Below, one piece after another: positions 44,580 to 56,018 of a stretch of 64,000 nt of DNA. Made by a program: the position numbers and the translations under genes. The number at the start of each line of letters is the position of its first letter. The first letter of the stretch is position 1. Origin of the DNA: Paragordius varius (taxonomy: Eukaryota; Nematomorpha); contig OZ176054.1 of assembly GCA_964247055.1 (NCBI GenBank), positions 6,014,001-6,078,000 of the forward strand. The letters run 5' to 3'. A model generated the notes under the pieces. That model worked only from the letters and a program-made list of their open reading frames with translations, was not told where the DNA came from and made no database searches.

Positions 44580-47562
44580 AATGGCCATTGGGTGAGGATG
44601 TTGCACGATACCGGAGCTCAAATATCATTGATTGGGAAGAGCACGTGGATGGAGATTGGAAGGCCGACTTTAGCACCCGCGGGTCCAATAGTTGGGTTCA
44701 ACCATCAAGGTACAGCGGTGATGGGACAATGTGTGGTAGATGTGAAATGGAATGGTATGGTCAAACAGTTGGAATGTATGGTTACTAGGAATGATTGGGG
44801 TAACATTTTTGGGTTACCATGGATGAAAAGCTTTGAATGCAGATTTCCAGAGGCTGTATGTGTAAAAAATGTTAATTACGTGGATTTGAATAAATTTAAG
44901 GATTTGTTTTGTGAGGGTATGGGGTGGTACACGGACTAACCATCAAGTTGTTTCTCAAAAAGGGAGTATCCCCAAAAGATTTGCAGCCAGGAGGGTACCT
45001 ATTCCGCTTCAGTCTAAGGTGGAGAGTGAATTAAAGAGGCTTGAAAGTCTGGGTATTATAGAGTCGATAAACCCCTCGCAAACACGAATTGACTGGGTAA
45101 CTCCGTTGGTGATAGTTAAAAAGAATGATAATGATATTCGCATATGTGGTGATTTTAGACTTACTTTAAACCCAAGTCTGGTTCCTGTACATCATCTGAT
45201 TCCTGATCAGTTAGTGTTTAAAATCGGGCAAGGAAAAGTTTTTACGACTTTAGATCTAAAAGAAGCTTACTGGCAAATGCCGATACACCAAGATTATCAA
45301 CATTTACTCACGTTTTGTTCACATATAGGCCTTTTTCGATTTAAGAGACTGCCATTTGGAATATCTAGTGCACCCACGATATTTCAACAAATTATGGATG
45401 AGTTATTAAAGGATTGTCCAGGTTCAGCGGTTTACTTAGGTGATGTAATTGTTAGTGGAACAACGGTAATGGAGCATAAGGATAATTTAGAAAAAGTGTT
45501 GAACAAATTAGCTGCTGTGGGTTTGAAATTAAAAAAGGATAAAATCCAATTAGCTCGTTCCTCAGTGTCATATTTAGGATTTATAATTTCAGACAAAGGT
45601 ATTAAACCTGACAACGAAAAAGTAAAAGCAATTTTGAATTGTCCTACACCTACCAATAAAACATCACTTCGGTCTTTTTTGGGAATGTTAAATTTTCACG
45701 CTCGTTTTATTCCATCTTTGCATGCTACAATTGTGGACTTACATGCGCTTACAGGTTCTAAGAAATGGTGTTGGTCGACAAAAGAAGAGAGGGTTTTTGA
45801 TAATGCTAAACTGTTGGTGAGTAATGCATTATGTCTAATACCGTTTAACCCGAACCTTCCGTTAGTGTTGGAAACAGATGCATCGAATGACGGATTCGTA
45901 GCAGTCTTATCACATATGACAAGTGAGGGAAAACGGCCGATAGCTTTTGCGTCTTGAAAATGTGCGAAGGCAGAACAACATTTCTCGGTAATTGAAAAAG
46001 AAGCAAGGGCAATTTTATATGCGCTAGAAAAATTTAAAATGTTTGTGTATGGCAGAAAGTTCGTATTATTAACCGATCATAAACCCCTGATCAAGTTGTT
46101 TGGCTTTAAGAGAGATCTAAGTAATATTAACAATAGTAGATTAGTAAGATGGATACTCAGAACAGCCGATTATAATTTTACTATACAATATATTAATGGT
46201 TCGGAAAATTTAGTGTATTGGTTATCTCGTCTACCGTATGAAGAACCGACTGAGGAAGTTGAGGAGCAACCCAGGCAAATCAACTTTCTAACAACTGACA
46301 ACTTAAGCGTACAGCGAATGAAAGAAAATACTTTACGGGATGAGTTTTTGATGGTAAAATCGGCTCTACATCATAATGATTGGTCAGCTCCAATTTTAAA
46401 TTCGATATTGAGTATAAGAAACGAAATACAAGAATCATATGGGTTGTTGTATTGGGGTGATCGTCTGTTTATTCCCAGGGCGTTGCGAAATGAAACGTTA
46501 AAATTTTTGCATGTTGGACATTCGGGGGCTAATATAATGAAAGAGTCTGCCAAGGCTAGGGTTTATTGGCCAGGTAAAACCAAGATATTGAAAGTTATGT
46601 GAGATCTTGTATGGGGTGTCAGTTAAACAGGAGTAACATAAAAAGTAATCCAACGTACAAATGGAATTTTAATACGAGTATCTGGGAAAGAATACATCTT
46701 GATATTGCCGGTCCTATAGATGGGTTGTATTGGTTAGTAGCTATCGATAGTAACTCCAGATGGGTTTAAGTCGAATTGCTAAGAACTGTTAATTCTGCAA
46801 ACATACTACATTGGTTGGAAATATGGTGTGTAAGGTACGGGTTTCCCCGAATGATAGTTACCGATAATGCATCATATTTTGCATCGAAAGATTTTAAAGA
46901 TACCTTGCAACGAGCAAACATCAAACATGTCACTAGTGCCCCCTATCATCCACAAACAAATGGGCTGGTGGAACGGGTCATTTACACCTTAAAAGCACAG
47001 TACAAATCGTTAACGGATTCTAAGCTGACTCCTGACAAAAAAATAAACCAAGTGTTATGGGGTTATCGCTCCGCCGTACATAGCGCCACAAAAGAGTGCC
47101 CGTATAATTTATTTCTGAAAAGACATCAATACCCCCTTCTCTTGGGTTAGGGAAACACCCGCACAACAATTAGAGGACGACATAATTCCCAACAAAGTTT
47201 TTAGACCGGACGAAGAAGTGTACATAAAGAATGAAATCAATTCAGGGTGGAGAAAAGGTTGAACAGGGGTACTTTCGTACACGTTTAAAGATGGAAATCT
47301 AACACTTCGCAAGCATGCGGATCAATTACGGCCGACCGGAGTCGAGAACGGCGTTGAGGAGGATGATAATTTAACGATAAACCAAACAGATGAAGAGATG
47401 ACAACCGATAATCGGCAGGTGGGGGAGGAACCAATCAAAGAAAAAGAAAACGAGAAAGACATCCAGGTTGAAATAAGAACGGAAAAGACAGCTGAGAAAG
47501 AACCTGAAAGGAGATATCCTCTTAGGGAAAAAAAAGCACCAGATCGGCTCGGATTTGGATAA
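44580..47562 (+). pseudogene. pol region of the LTR element (fossil)
   Basis: Protease-like LHDTGAQISLIG comes first, then reverse transcriptase with TLDLKEAYWQMPIH and RLPFGISSAPTIFQ, RNase H with ETDASNDGF and LLTDHKPL, and integrase with a zinc-finger-like HVGHSG segment, a core with VTDNASYF and HPQTNGLVERV, and a charged tail ending near REKKAPDRLGFG. Order and motifs are those of Ty3/gypsy. It is broken in several places. Confidence 0.85.
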
Positions 47563-47569
47563 GGAGATA

Positions 47570-47834
47570 TGATAGATTAGAATACATCAAGTTAGTTAAC
47601 CTTAGACGAGACCAATTTATATATTAGATTTGAATGCATTTTGATGACCTTTTATATATGAGTTAAACTATTGTATCAATTTTGTATTTAACCTGCACAC
47701 GTTATTTTACCTTGGTTTAACATGCATATATTATATCCACAAAAGTATATAAACATTGCAAACTGTATATAGTTTAGTTTTTTGCATTTTATCTCAATAA
47801 ATCTTATTGTTTTACGGTTTCTCGATTTACTACA
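47570..47834 (+). repeat. 3' LTR
   Basis: Direct copy of the left LTR, starting TGATAGATTAG and ending TTTACTACA. It carries the same TATATAAACATTG and AATAAA elements. Confidence 0.88.
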
Positions 47835-47959
47835 AAACGCTAATTCTTACCATTAAAACATGTTAATTAAATTTTTTCAAATATAATGTTAGTTATAAAT
47901 TAATAACAATAATTTATTGTTATATTTTAACATCCATAAAAAATGACTAGCAAAACATG

Positions 47960-48180
47960 AAGCAGTTGGGAGATATATTCACCGGAAATTCGTGGTAGAC
48001 ACTGGGGTAGATAATTTTTCGATCGAAAAAAGTAGTGCAAAATATAAAAACAACTATTGCGTGATAATTCTGGTGCAGCTTAAAATAATAGGTAGAAAAT
48101 ACTCTTTATGTATTATACCTCAAAACATTATGCTAATGGGATAAAATAATTGGTCCTTAAAGGGCAAATAATTTCATCAA
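47960..48180 (+). pseudogene. retropepsin-like fragment, older LTR-type fossil
   Basis: The translation contains RKFVVDTGVDNFSIE and, about 35 residues on, GRKYSLCIIPQNIMLMG, the layout of a retroviral-type aspartic protease (DTG loop, then a hydrophobic ILG-like strand). It lies just outside the 3' LTR of the gypsy element and is not part of it. It is a short, broken remnant; domestication cannot be judged. Confidence 0.35.
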
Positions 48181-48920
48181 CTTAGAGATAGGTACCTGAC
48201 TTTAAAAAAATCTATAATATTTTAATTTTAACATACGTGCCAATGAATTAATAATAAGAAATACATGTTGTTGGTTGTTTATCTTTTTGGTGACTAATTT
48301 CATAAATTTTTGAAAACGATCAAAGCAATTTTCGTAATATTTGGGCTGGCAAAAAATATTACATTTATAAGCGAAAGACTTGACTTAAGTGTTTTGATTA
48401 TAGACCTAGTGTACACATGCTGGCTTAAGTAAACTTGCTCAACTTGCCTCGCTTGATTTGCAAGCCAAATGCGACTTTTATATTAACCCAATCACGGTCT
48501 GGAGTCCCTAATGCTCTGAATCTAATTCTTAAAGTTTATAGGTTAGAGTTTGTAACCATGATATAAATTTGTTTGCCTCTTCTATTAGCAAAAAGGGGAT
48601 TAAAAAGTTTGAGATTAGGATTTTAATTTTACACTTGTTATTTTTTTAGAATGCGCCTAAAATGCTAATAAATATTATTAATATGGTCTATCTTATATAC
48701 TTATAAGATATTTAAATAGCAAGGCGTAAAACTACCCCAAAAGGTAATGGTTAAGTGGAAGCGACGGACAATTCATAACGAATGTGTATATAAAATACTG
48801 TTTGATATTAATTGTCCAGTAAAACATCATATTTACTAATTAACTCAATAATCGACAAATTTGATAATCTAACTAAGCTTTAATCATTGTTGCCACTTTA
48901 AAAATTATAAATCTCATTTT

Positions 48921-48966
48921 AGAGTGACGGTAGGCAAGCTTGTTTCACCCTTTTTCTGGGTACCTG
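48921..48966 (-). repeat. second copy of the short dispersed repeat of 22676
   Basis: Minus-strand text CCAGAAAAAGGGTGAAACA, GCTTGC and CTACCGTCACT matches 22676-22726. Flanks do not match, so the shared unit is about 46-50 bp. Confidence 0.55.
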
Positions 48967-49086
48967 AGTACCATATATAATTTTTCAACTAAAAGAAATT
49001 TCAAATAATGAAGCTATACCTATCAATACCTTAATAGTAATTTATTTTAATTTAAAGTAAAAAGTATTTTACCAAACAATGGGTTT

Positions 49087-49906
49087 ATGAACGCATTAAA
49101 TTTTACATGCTTATTTATGGAGCACGTTTTAAGAATCTTGTCCTTGTTAGTGGTTATAATATCAGTAGTTCCCGGGTCAAGTAATTTTTTTATTATACTC
49201 AGATTTGTTTTCATGGCATCCCACATTAATGGCATTATCAGTATTTTAAATTTAAATTTTAGTTCCTGATTTTAATGCCAGAAGCCATATCTATTTTGCA
49301 AAATAAAAAACTAAGGTTTCTAAATGTAAATACATTAGATATGAATCATGTGTATCCTATGTTTTGAAAAGCCGAAATATATTTATGCATGGTTTTATAC
49401 AAGGTCTAGCATTATTTTTGAGTTTATTGGGATTTATTGCGATTTATGTCAATAAAAATCTTAACAATAAAAATCATTTTACAACTTGGCACGGAAAAAT
49501 TGGATTGACTTTAATAATATTCACAATTTTGAATTTTGTTTGCGGAATTACATTACGATATATAAAAGATATTGTGGGATTTGCTAACAAGATATGGAAG
49601 CGAAATTTTGATGTCAAATTCATTCGTAAATTTTTGAAGAAACAACATATTTATGTATTTACAATTATAATGAATCTTGCTGGTATTTGTTTGTTTTTGA
49701 TTGGGTTCTCAAATTGGATACAGCAATTCTCCACACAGAATCTGAATAATAATATATTGCAAAATATATTATGGTATTTAATTCAATGCAATTTTTATAT
49801 TTATCCTTTTTACTTAATTTATTATGCTACCAGTTTGTATGCAAATAGTATATTTATGGCGATACTCAATCCTCAATTTTTTAGCATAGGCAAAAACATT
49901 CAATAA
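49087..49906 (+). CDS. cytochrome b561 domain protein (CYB561D2-like), three mini-introns
   Basis: A six-helix membrane haem protein; relatives transfer electrons from ascorbate across endomembranes. Exons: 49087-49180, 49203-49240, 49263-49315, 49339-49906; 753 nt, 250 aa, close to the ~220 aa of CYB561D2. The first helix (ILSLLVVIISVV) leads to SNLFSWHPTLMALSFLI, matching the family's LFSWHPxLM. The four haem-ligand histidines are in SWHP, FMHGF, TTWHGK and KKQHIY. Introns are 22, 22 and 23 nt; without them the protein splits into two unrelated-looking frames. Phases agree throughout. A loop with many basic residues (KIWKRNFDVKFIRKFLKK) is longer than in vertebrates. It is not obviously linked to its neighbours; the flanks are transposon debris. 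Confidence 0.88.
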
Positions 49907-50599
49907 ATATTGATGATATTTCTTGGCGTTCTTACATTTAATAACACTGCTCAACAAGGTTTTGTATCACCCATTTTTTGCAATTTCTGTTTCCTAATGG
50001 CATGGAAAGGCCAAACAAAAAAAATGAGGCGGCCAATAGGGTTTTTTTAAAATTTAATTTTAAATTTTGTATTTAATTTTAAAAAACAATTATTCCTCGT
50101 GTACATTTATTTATATATTTCAAGTAAATACAAGTATTTCAAAACCAGGTTTTTCATTATAATTTTAGAACGAAAATGTAATGATCCAAATATACCAGCC
50201 CCAGTATACGATACGACAGAAGATTTTTATTAACGAAGATTCTACAGAAAATGTTATTGGAGATCCATATAATAGAATTTTATAAAAATGTCGTCGATCT
50301 TTATATTTAAATATAAACTGCTCGTTGCTTGTTATTTACGAGAAATACATCTTATCGAGCGGGCTTGTTATTCGACAAAGAAATAGACAATATACAATAA
50401 ATAAATATCAATTTATTGAATAAGGTAATTAAAAATTTTATGTATTAAATAAATGATACAAAATTAATATAGAATTAAATTATATTGCTTAGAGCCAAAG
50501 AGTATTAAAAATCTAAAATATCAAAAATCGAAAAGAGCTAATATATGGTGTGTGGTATGATATCGCGGCGGCTTGCACAAGCTCTGCAAAAATGCCCTA

Positions 50600-50690
50600 T
50601 GCAATCCTATAATCATGCCATATATGGCAAAAGTATACAATGATGAGGCGATTAAAGCCCGGTAGCAGAGACCTCCAATATAACGTAGTT
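50600..50690 (+). repeat. SINE-like block, second copy
   Basis: CCTATAATCATGCC, ATGGCAAAAGTATACAATGA and AAGCCCGGTAGCAGAGACC mirror the same order at 23440-23530 at roughly 70-75 percent identity by eye. Confidence 0.5.
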
Positions 50691-52539
50691 AACTTCGGCA
50701 AAATCTAAAATTGACATGTCAAATAAACCAGTTCACAGAATAGAGTTAGAAAGATTAGATAAGTTTAATTCATATTATTGCGTTCATAAAATTATAATAG
50801 GATCCAGATAATAAAAGTGGCTGCCGAACATCCATCTGTTCAAATTATAACGCAGCTAATTTAAAAATAATAATATCCACCAGATATAATTAACATGATT
50901 TTTTGTAAGAATCAACCGAAGAGAACCCTAATAAGTACTAAAAATAACCAATACTAACAAAACGAATATAGCCTATCTAAAAGCAGAAGGTTTAAACTAC
51001 AACTCTATTTTTGTATTTTTTAAAATAAATTTATACGTGTTTAAAATTACCTTAAGAAAAAGGACTAATTTGATGTTTATATCCGTACTATTTTTTTCTC
51101 CCTAATATTTAAATTACATATTTATATTCAAAAGATAGAGTTAAAACGCTTTATTAGATGATATTAATTATATAATATAATAACTTTTTATTATAACGTT
51201 ATATTCAATTTTCTCTCGATTTTCTTTTGTTTTTGAAAAATTGAAAAACTCATAATATCTCAAAATTCTGATTGGGGGGATCAAAATTTTTTTCAGATTC
51301 GGTTTTAGAACACCGAAATTAGTCATTAAAATTTTGAGTTGTGGTGCTCAAAAATGTCCAAATTTGTGGACTAGTGTACTATTTTTATATTTTTTATTTG
51401 ACTAAAATTATTTTTAAAAACGTAACATTTTAATATAAAATATATTTTAATAAAACAGATAAATATATTGTTATTCAGTTTATATTATTATACACAAAAT
51501 TAATTATCACATATTTAACCTGCTTCTAATAACCTATATTTATGTAAAATAAACTTTAAATAAATGTGCGGACAAGGATTTCATGCTTATGTTCCATTAA
51601 TTTATGTATTTTGCCATACGGAAATTTTTTGAGAATTACACAACGTGTTAGATTTATTTTTTTATGTTGATTACTATGGCAGTATTAATGAGTTTGATTT
51701 AGTTAATGACAGCGACCATGCTTACGTATGTCTGCCTACTTATAATTTCGATTTTTTAGTTATATCTTGGATAAATGATTTAAAATTTTATAGCTTAATG
51801 GACGCTAATTTTGTGATACTAAAAATCGCCGTTATATTTATTACTTTCTGCCTAAGAGTGTGCCCCTTATGATCTCATATCATAATATTTGTCCAGGTTA
51901 AAAATAATTTGACAAGCATAAAATCACTTTTCTGTCATATCGAAAAAGTGCAAACTTCGGTATTTAAGTCTTGTTTCTTTGATAGGATATAAAAATAAGT
52001 ATGAAAAATAAATCGATTAATCCACCTTTCATTAACACGAGCTAATGCTTAATATTGGCTATTTTCGCAAAAACTAGACAGAGACAGACTTAACAGACTG
52101 AACCATAACCGAATGCCTCATTGTTCTTGTCAGAACATAGGCATGTTATTGGTAATATCACAAGATTATCAAAAAAACTCCTGCAATTTTACAAATTGCA
52201 AACAACAATTATATGATTTTATGCAACTAATTGGTTTTTGGTGAAATCTATACTCCTAGTCAACATTGATTTACTCAACCATAAAAGAGAATCATTTATT
52301 AAAACTTCATGACCTTTTCACTTTTTTGTCCGCGATAAAATATTGGGTAGTTTCATATCCCGGAAATTAATCGTGTAAATAACTGTTTTGACTTTAAATA
52401 CCATTCACCTTGAACAATTTAAATCACCCTCGAACAATTTGAATTCACCCTAAAATAAATTATATTTTTTTAGGATGAAAAAATAACTATGTCGTAAACA
52501 GATAGTTCATATTAATGAGGAGTTATATTGGTCCGAAAA

Positions 52540-52650
52540 CACATAATTTATTTTTAGAGTGAATTTGAATTGTTCAGAGGGGAATTCGAATTGTTCGAGG
52601 GTGAATATGAATTGTTCAAGGGAGAATTTGATTTGTTCATGGTTGAAATT
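52540..52650 (+). repeat. short tandem repeat, ~21-bp units ending in TTGTTC
   Basis: Units of the type GAATTTGAATTGTTCAGAGG recur with drift across 52560-52640. Inverted relatives (GAACAATTTAAATCACCC) lie at 52412-52450, so the region is a small inverted array. Confidence 0.55.
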
Positions 52651-52679
52651 GGAAGTAAATGAATGTCTAACACTGTATT

Positions 52680-53010
52680 TAGATAAGCTCATTCTTTTAC
52701 AGTATTGTAATTTTAAGAGCCTAAAATTGGGACAGCTCCAAAACACGAACTAAACAACTGATTTTGAATAAATATCAATTTGCTAGTAAAATGCAACCTA
52801 AGAGCTTAAGTTAATAATTTGTATTTTAAAATCTTAATATACATACATTTGCCTATTGTATTAGCGATTTAAAAAAAAATTAAAAATTGTAATATGCGCC
52901 TAAAAGGCTAAAGATATTTTGATAATTCGGCCTAATACCTCAAATACTTTTAAAGATATTCAAATTTTAAATCGCTCATATAAAAGTACCCCAAAAGGTG
53001 GTCATAATGA
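52680..53010 (+). repeat. dispersed repeat R3, copy 2
   Basis: Shows TTTTACAGTATTGTAATTTT, CTAAAATTGGGACAGCTCC, ATGCGCCTAAAAGG and GTACCCCAAAAGGTG in the order seen in copy 1 at 25690. Confidence 0.6.
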
Positions 53011-53862
53011 TAATGTAGAATAATGGTATAAAAAAATTTTTGGAATACGTGTGGACTCAAAAAAATTTTTTAGATTATTTTTCATAAAAATGAGGCAAGC
53101 GGGTTTTAGCCATATTCCCACTGTTTATTGCATCTCCTCGTTTAAGGGGGTACGAAAAAATTCCCCAAAAATAGTATCCTTCAAATAATAATTCGGAAAA
53201 TAATGGCATTTATGAATAATTTTACTCATTTTCTAAATTGTCAAACAGTAGTTTCGTTTTTTAATAAACATCATCAGTTCAGCTCCACCTTTTGTAATAT
53301 CGCTTTAATAAATAAAAAATTTTAACCAATTTTTTGAAAAGATGTTCCATTAATGGTCCTAGGTATAGTTATTTTAAAGGTAACATTACTTTTTGCGTTT
53401 TTTGATGCCATTAAATAGAAGCCCCTACGATATAAAATATGTCTATAAGCAAGTTTTGGGAGATCGCCTTATTGCAATCTAAAGGCCTTAATTCATTTTT
53501 CCAATTCGGTAAACTTTTTGAATCATTCCAATGTTGAGCTTAAATAACAATTGTCAAAAATTAAAACAGATTATTGTCAAACAAGACAATTTATTTGATA
53601 TGCCCTATTTCGTTACTAAGCTCAGCTCTATATTTATATTAGCTTGCAGCAGTTTCCTGGAAAACGTGAAATACAAATACTATTATTAAAATTATTTATT
53701 TATCAATTCGTCGAGTGTAGTTAGGATATTTAAAATTAACGGGTTGTACACTACCTCATGTAAAACCAAATACCTTTACATTGCATTTTTTAAAAACGTA
53801 AAAGAACACGTATATCATATGCATATAATGATAATTGAGCTCACTAGTGCTCAAGCAGATCC

Positions 53863-54081
53863 TCACCCATGTAACGCTTCTGCATAATTAATATGTGTTT
53901 CAAAAAACGTGCCGACTTTCAACTCAATTATTATCTCATGCTTTTCTTCATTATTTAGCCGGATATCATATAGCAACTTAATTAATCCGTTTGGTTGCAT
54001 CAACTGTATGACGTTTTTTCCAAATAATTGGTCGCAAAAAACGTTTCCCACAAGCCTTACAAATATCTTAATACGACATTT
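53863..54081 (-). CDS. hypothetical protein, terminal exon
   Basis: Following a TTTTTTTAG acceptor, 72 codons read KCRIKIFVRLVGNVFCDQLF, then GKNVIQLMQPNGLIKLLYDI, NNEEKHEIIIELKVGTFFE and a final HINYAEALHG before TGA. Codon use and residue mix look genuinely coding, unlike the surroundings. I could not find a convincing upstream exon; reading frames in 54090-54250 are short. No family recognised. Confidence 0.4.
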   Translation of the reverse strand, partial: KCRIKIFVRLVGNVFCDQLFGKNVIQLMQPNGLIKLLYDIRLNNEEKHEIIIELKVGTFFETHINYAEALHG

Positions 54082-56018
54082 CTAAAAAAATATATGTTTA
54101 TAAAATAAAAAAGGTTAGATCGCACAGGCGCTTTAATATTTATCATTAAAGGCTAATGTCGCATTTTTTTGAACATCATTTTACATCAAATTGCGACAAT
54201 ATTAATTTATCATAAATCTGTGTCCAAGTGCTTTGATATGGCGTAAATTAAATTTAATTATTAACATTTTTGAAATGCAAATAGACCAGTAAAAATTACA
54301 CATTTTGAATTTTAATTTTGGACTGGTAATCTTTTTCCAATTTTTTTTTGAATTATTGCTAAATTTTTTATTTATACTAAGTCACAGAGAGGCAGTAGTT
54401 ATTATTTTTTATAATAGCAATAACTTAAAACTATTGTAATTCTATACATCCGATTTATGTTTCCATATCATGCCTTAATACCAGTTCTATACCAGAATGA
54501 AACCGGAATCATTGAACTACTTAAAGCAAAAAACATTATAAATACGTCTCTGTAATCGCTGAAAACATGATCACGTTGCAAATGGTTCGAAAAATATGTT
54601 AATTTTTTAATTTTAAATAAAATAATACCCAATTGTTTTTAATGTCGATGAAACTGAAATCAGCCAATAGGCAACTCGGAATTCGCAAAATACAACAATG
54701 AAATCAAAATTAAAATCAATTTTTTCGCAAAAATATTTGTGAAACCGCTATTTGGCCGGGTACTCTTTAATATGTGGAACAAAAACCTTGGTTACGCTAA
54801 CGATTCTGATAAATGTGGTATGACTCAAGTTTACCGATTTGATATATAGAATAACGATTAATTTAATAATATTTAACTCATCCAGTCAGCATTATTTGAT
54901 TAAGCGTTTAAGCTATAATCTATGAATTTAATATTCACATCTTAATAATGTTAGCATACAATCTGCATCTGTGTGTTATTTGTGTGAATCATACATATTC
55001 TCTAAAATAAGGGCCGCATCACCCACTAAACTCAATATATTTTAACTTACCTTATCCATGTATTAACACCCTAAAGCAGTGGTACTTTAACCGCGTTAGG
55101 GTCCTAGATTATTAATTTAATTTGTTATTAGCTCTTTGAGAGCATAAATATCATCAAATAGTTATGCAATGTTTGTCGGTAAATATTGAATGGCCTTGAA
55201 ACAATAAAAATATTTTATTCGAACCTTCATGATTTTGTGGTGAATACCACCGTAGTATGAGTTGAGATGGCTTGGTTCGCGGTAAACAAAAATTTTATCA
55301 TGATAAAACGAAAATTTTAAAACAATCACATGTTCATAAATTAATTTGATTAAAGATAAAGTTAGTAAAAACTAGTAAAGCTTACAATAGTTTACTGATA
55401 AAACTAGTATATATAGATAAAGTTAATGTGAAAATCGCTGTAAGACAAATGTTGGACGCAATTATGAAAACTTTGCATAAGATTTTGCCAGGCACCCTAA
55501 TCTAACTGTAGGACAGGTACTGCGCGCTTAATATATACCCCCGAATGTGCACCGTGAGTTGTTGCTGGGAAAAAAATGTATTAACAAAAAAAGCCATTAA
55601 GCCTATGATCAAGTATAGATTTTTGGCCTGCTTTGTTTGTGATTTAAAATGTTTTGGCTTGCGGAGATTAAATTGTGATACATTATTTTTAATAAGCACG
55701 AATGTTAAAACTAGATTGCATTTTAATGACGCTATTATTTCATTCATGATTATGCACTGTATATACAAAATATGAACCCTCCCCCCCTCAAATTCTCTTA
55801 TTCAAAACCCTTTTTACAATACCATTATTTTAAACAAAATAGAGACCATAATTTAATACAAGTTATAAAATTAAACAATTACTAAAATTTATTATTGCAA
55901 GTTTTAGGCAAAATATAACTACTAACTATACAATCTACACAAGTGCGTCTGTTACAATGAGATTTCGAATTATATGCTAAGTTTAATTATTAAAGCTAAT
56001 TATAATAAGTTTAAAAAT
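54082..56018. other. spacer with a transposase relic and hAT-like end
   Basis: 54450-54700 has a possible pogo-type relic, listed separately. At 55076 CAGTGGTACTTTAACCGC resembles a hAT terminus, but the partner end was not located. The overlapping frames at 55502-55775 are unsupported. Confidence 0.35.
54450..54700 (+). pseudogene. possible pogo/Tigger-type (DDE_1) transposase relic
   Basis: One frame reads PYHALIPVLYQNETGIIELL and KAKNIINTSL; a little further PIVFNVDETEIS appears, resembling the first catalytic-aspartate block FNVDETGIS of pogo-type enzymes. The pieces are separated by stops and no later catalytic block was found. Confidence 0.28.

Larger units (their letters stand above)
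43551..47834 (+). mobile_element. Ty3/gypsy-type LTR retrotransposon, broken fossil
   Basis: Flanked by direct repeats of about 260 bp that begin TG and end CA. A tRNA primer-binding-like site follows the left repeat, and a purine-rich stretch precedes the right one. The interior has gag with zinc-knuckle cysteines, then protease, reverse transcriptase, RNase H and integrase in that order, which is the Ty3/gypsy arrangement. The two LTRs differ at only a handful of positions, so insertion is recent on an evolutionary scale. The coding region nevertheless looks broken, with about five breaks. No clear target duplication was seen. Confidence 0.9.
47835..49086. other. spacer with a retropepsin-like fossil and short repeats
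   Basis: 47960-48180 has a protease-like fossil listed separately. 48645-48750 is a partial R3 copy and 48921-48966 the short repeat shared with 22676-22726. 48967-49086 is the immediate upstream region of the cytochrome b561-like gene. No host exons seen. Confidence 0.4.
49907..53862. other. gene-poor stretch with SINE-like and R3 repeats
   Basis: 50600-50690 is a copy of the SINE-like block of 23440-23530. 52680-53010 is an R3 copy. 52400-52650 contains a TGAATTTGAATTGTTC-type short tandem (about 17-21 bp, with GAACAATTTGAATTC words at 52410-52445 in inverted form). The 75-codon frame at 51645 and coherent short frames at 53400-53700 could not be joined into a gene. The remainder is AT-rich. 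Confidence 0.35.

Noticed and set aside
50211-50226. a 16-nt GT..AG segment whose removal would join two short frames near 50180-50290
   Set aside because: Shorter than any of the supported introns, no recognised protein on either side, and easily explained by chance.
53400-53700. coherent frames such as FWEIALLQSKGLNSFFQF and KQDNLFDMPYFVTKLSS
   Set aside because: They lie in different frames, cannot be joined in phase with acceptable splice sites, and match no family I know.
55076-55265. possible hAT MITE beginning CAGTGGTACTTTAACC
   Set aside because: No matching inverted end or flanking duplication could be found, so it is only mentioned as a resemblance.
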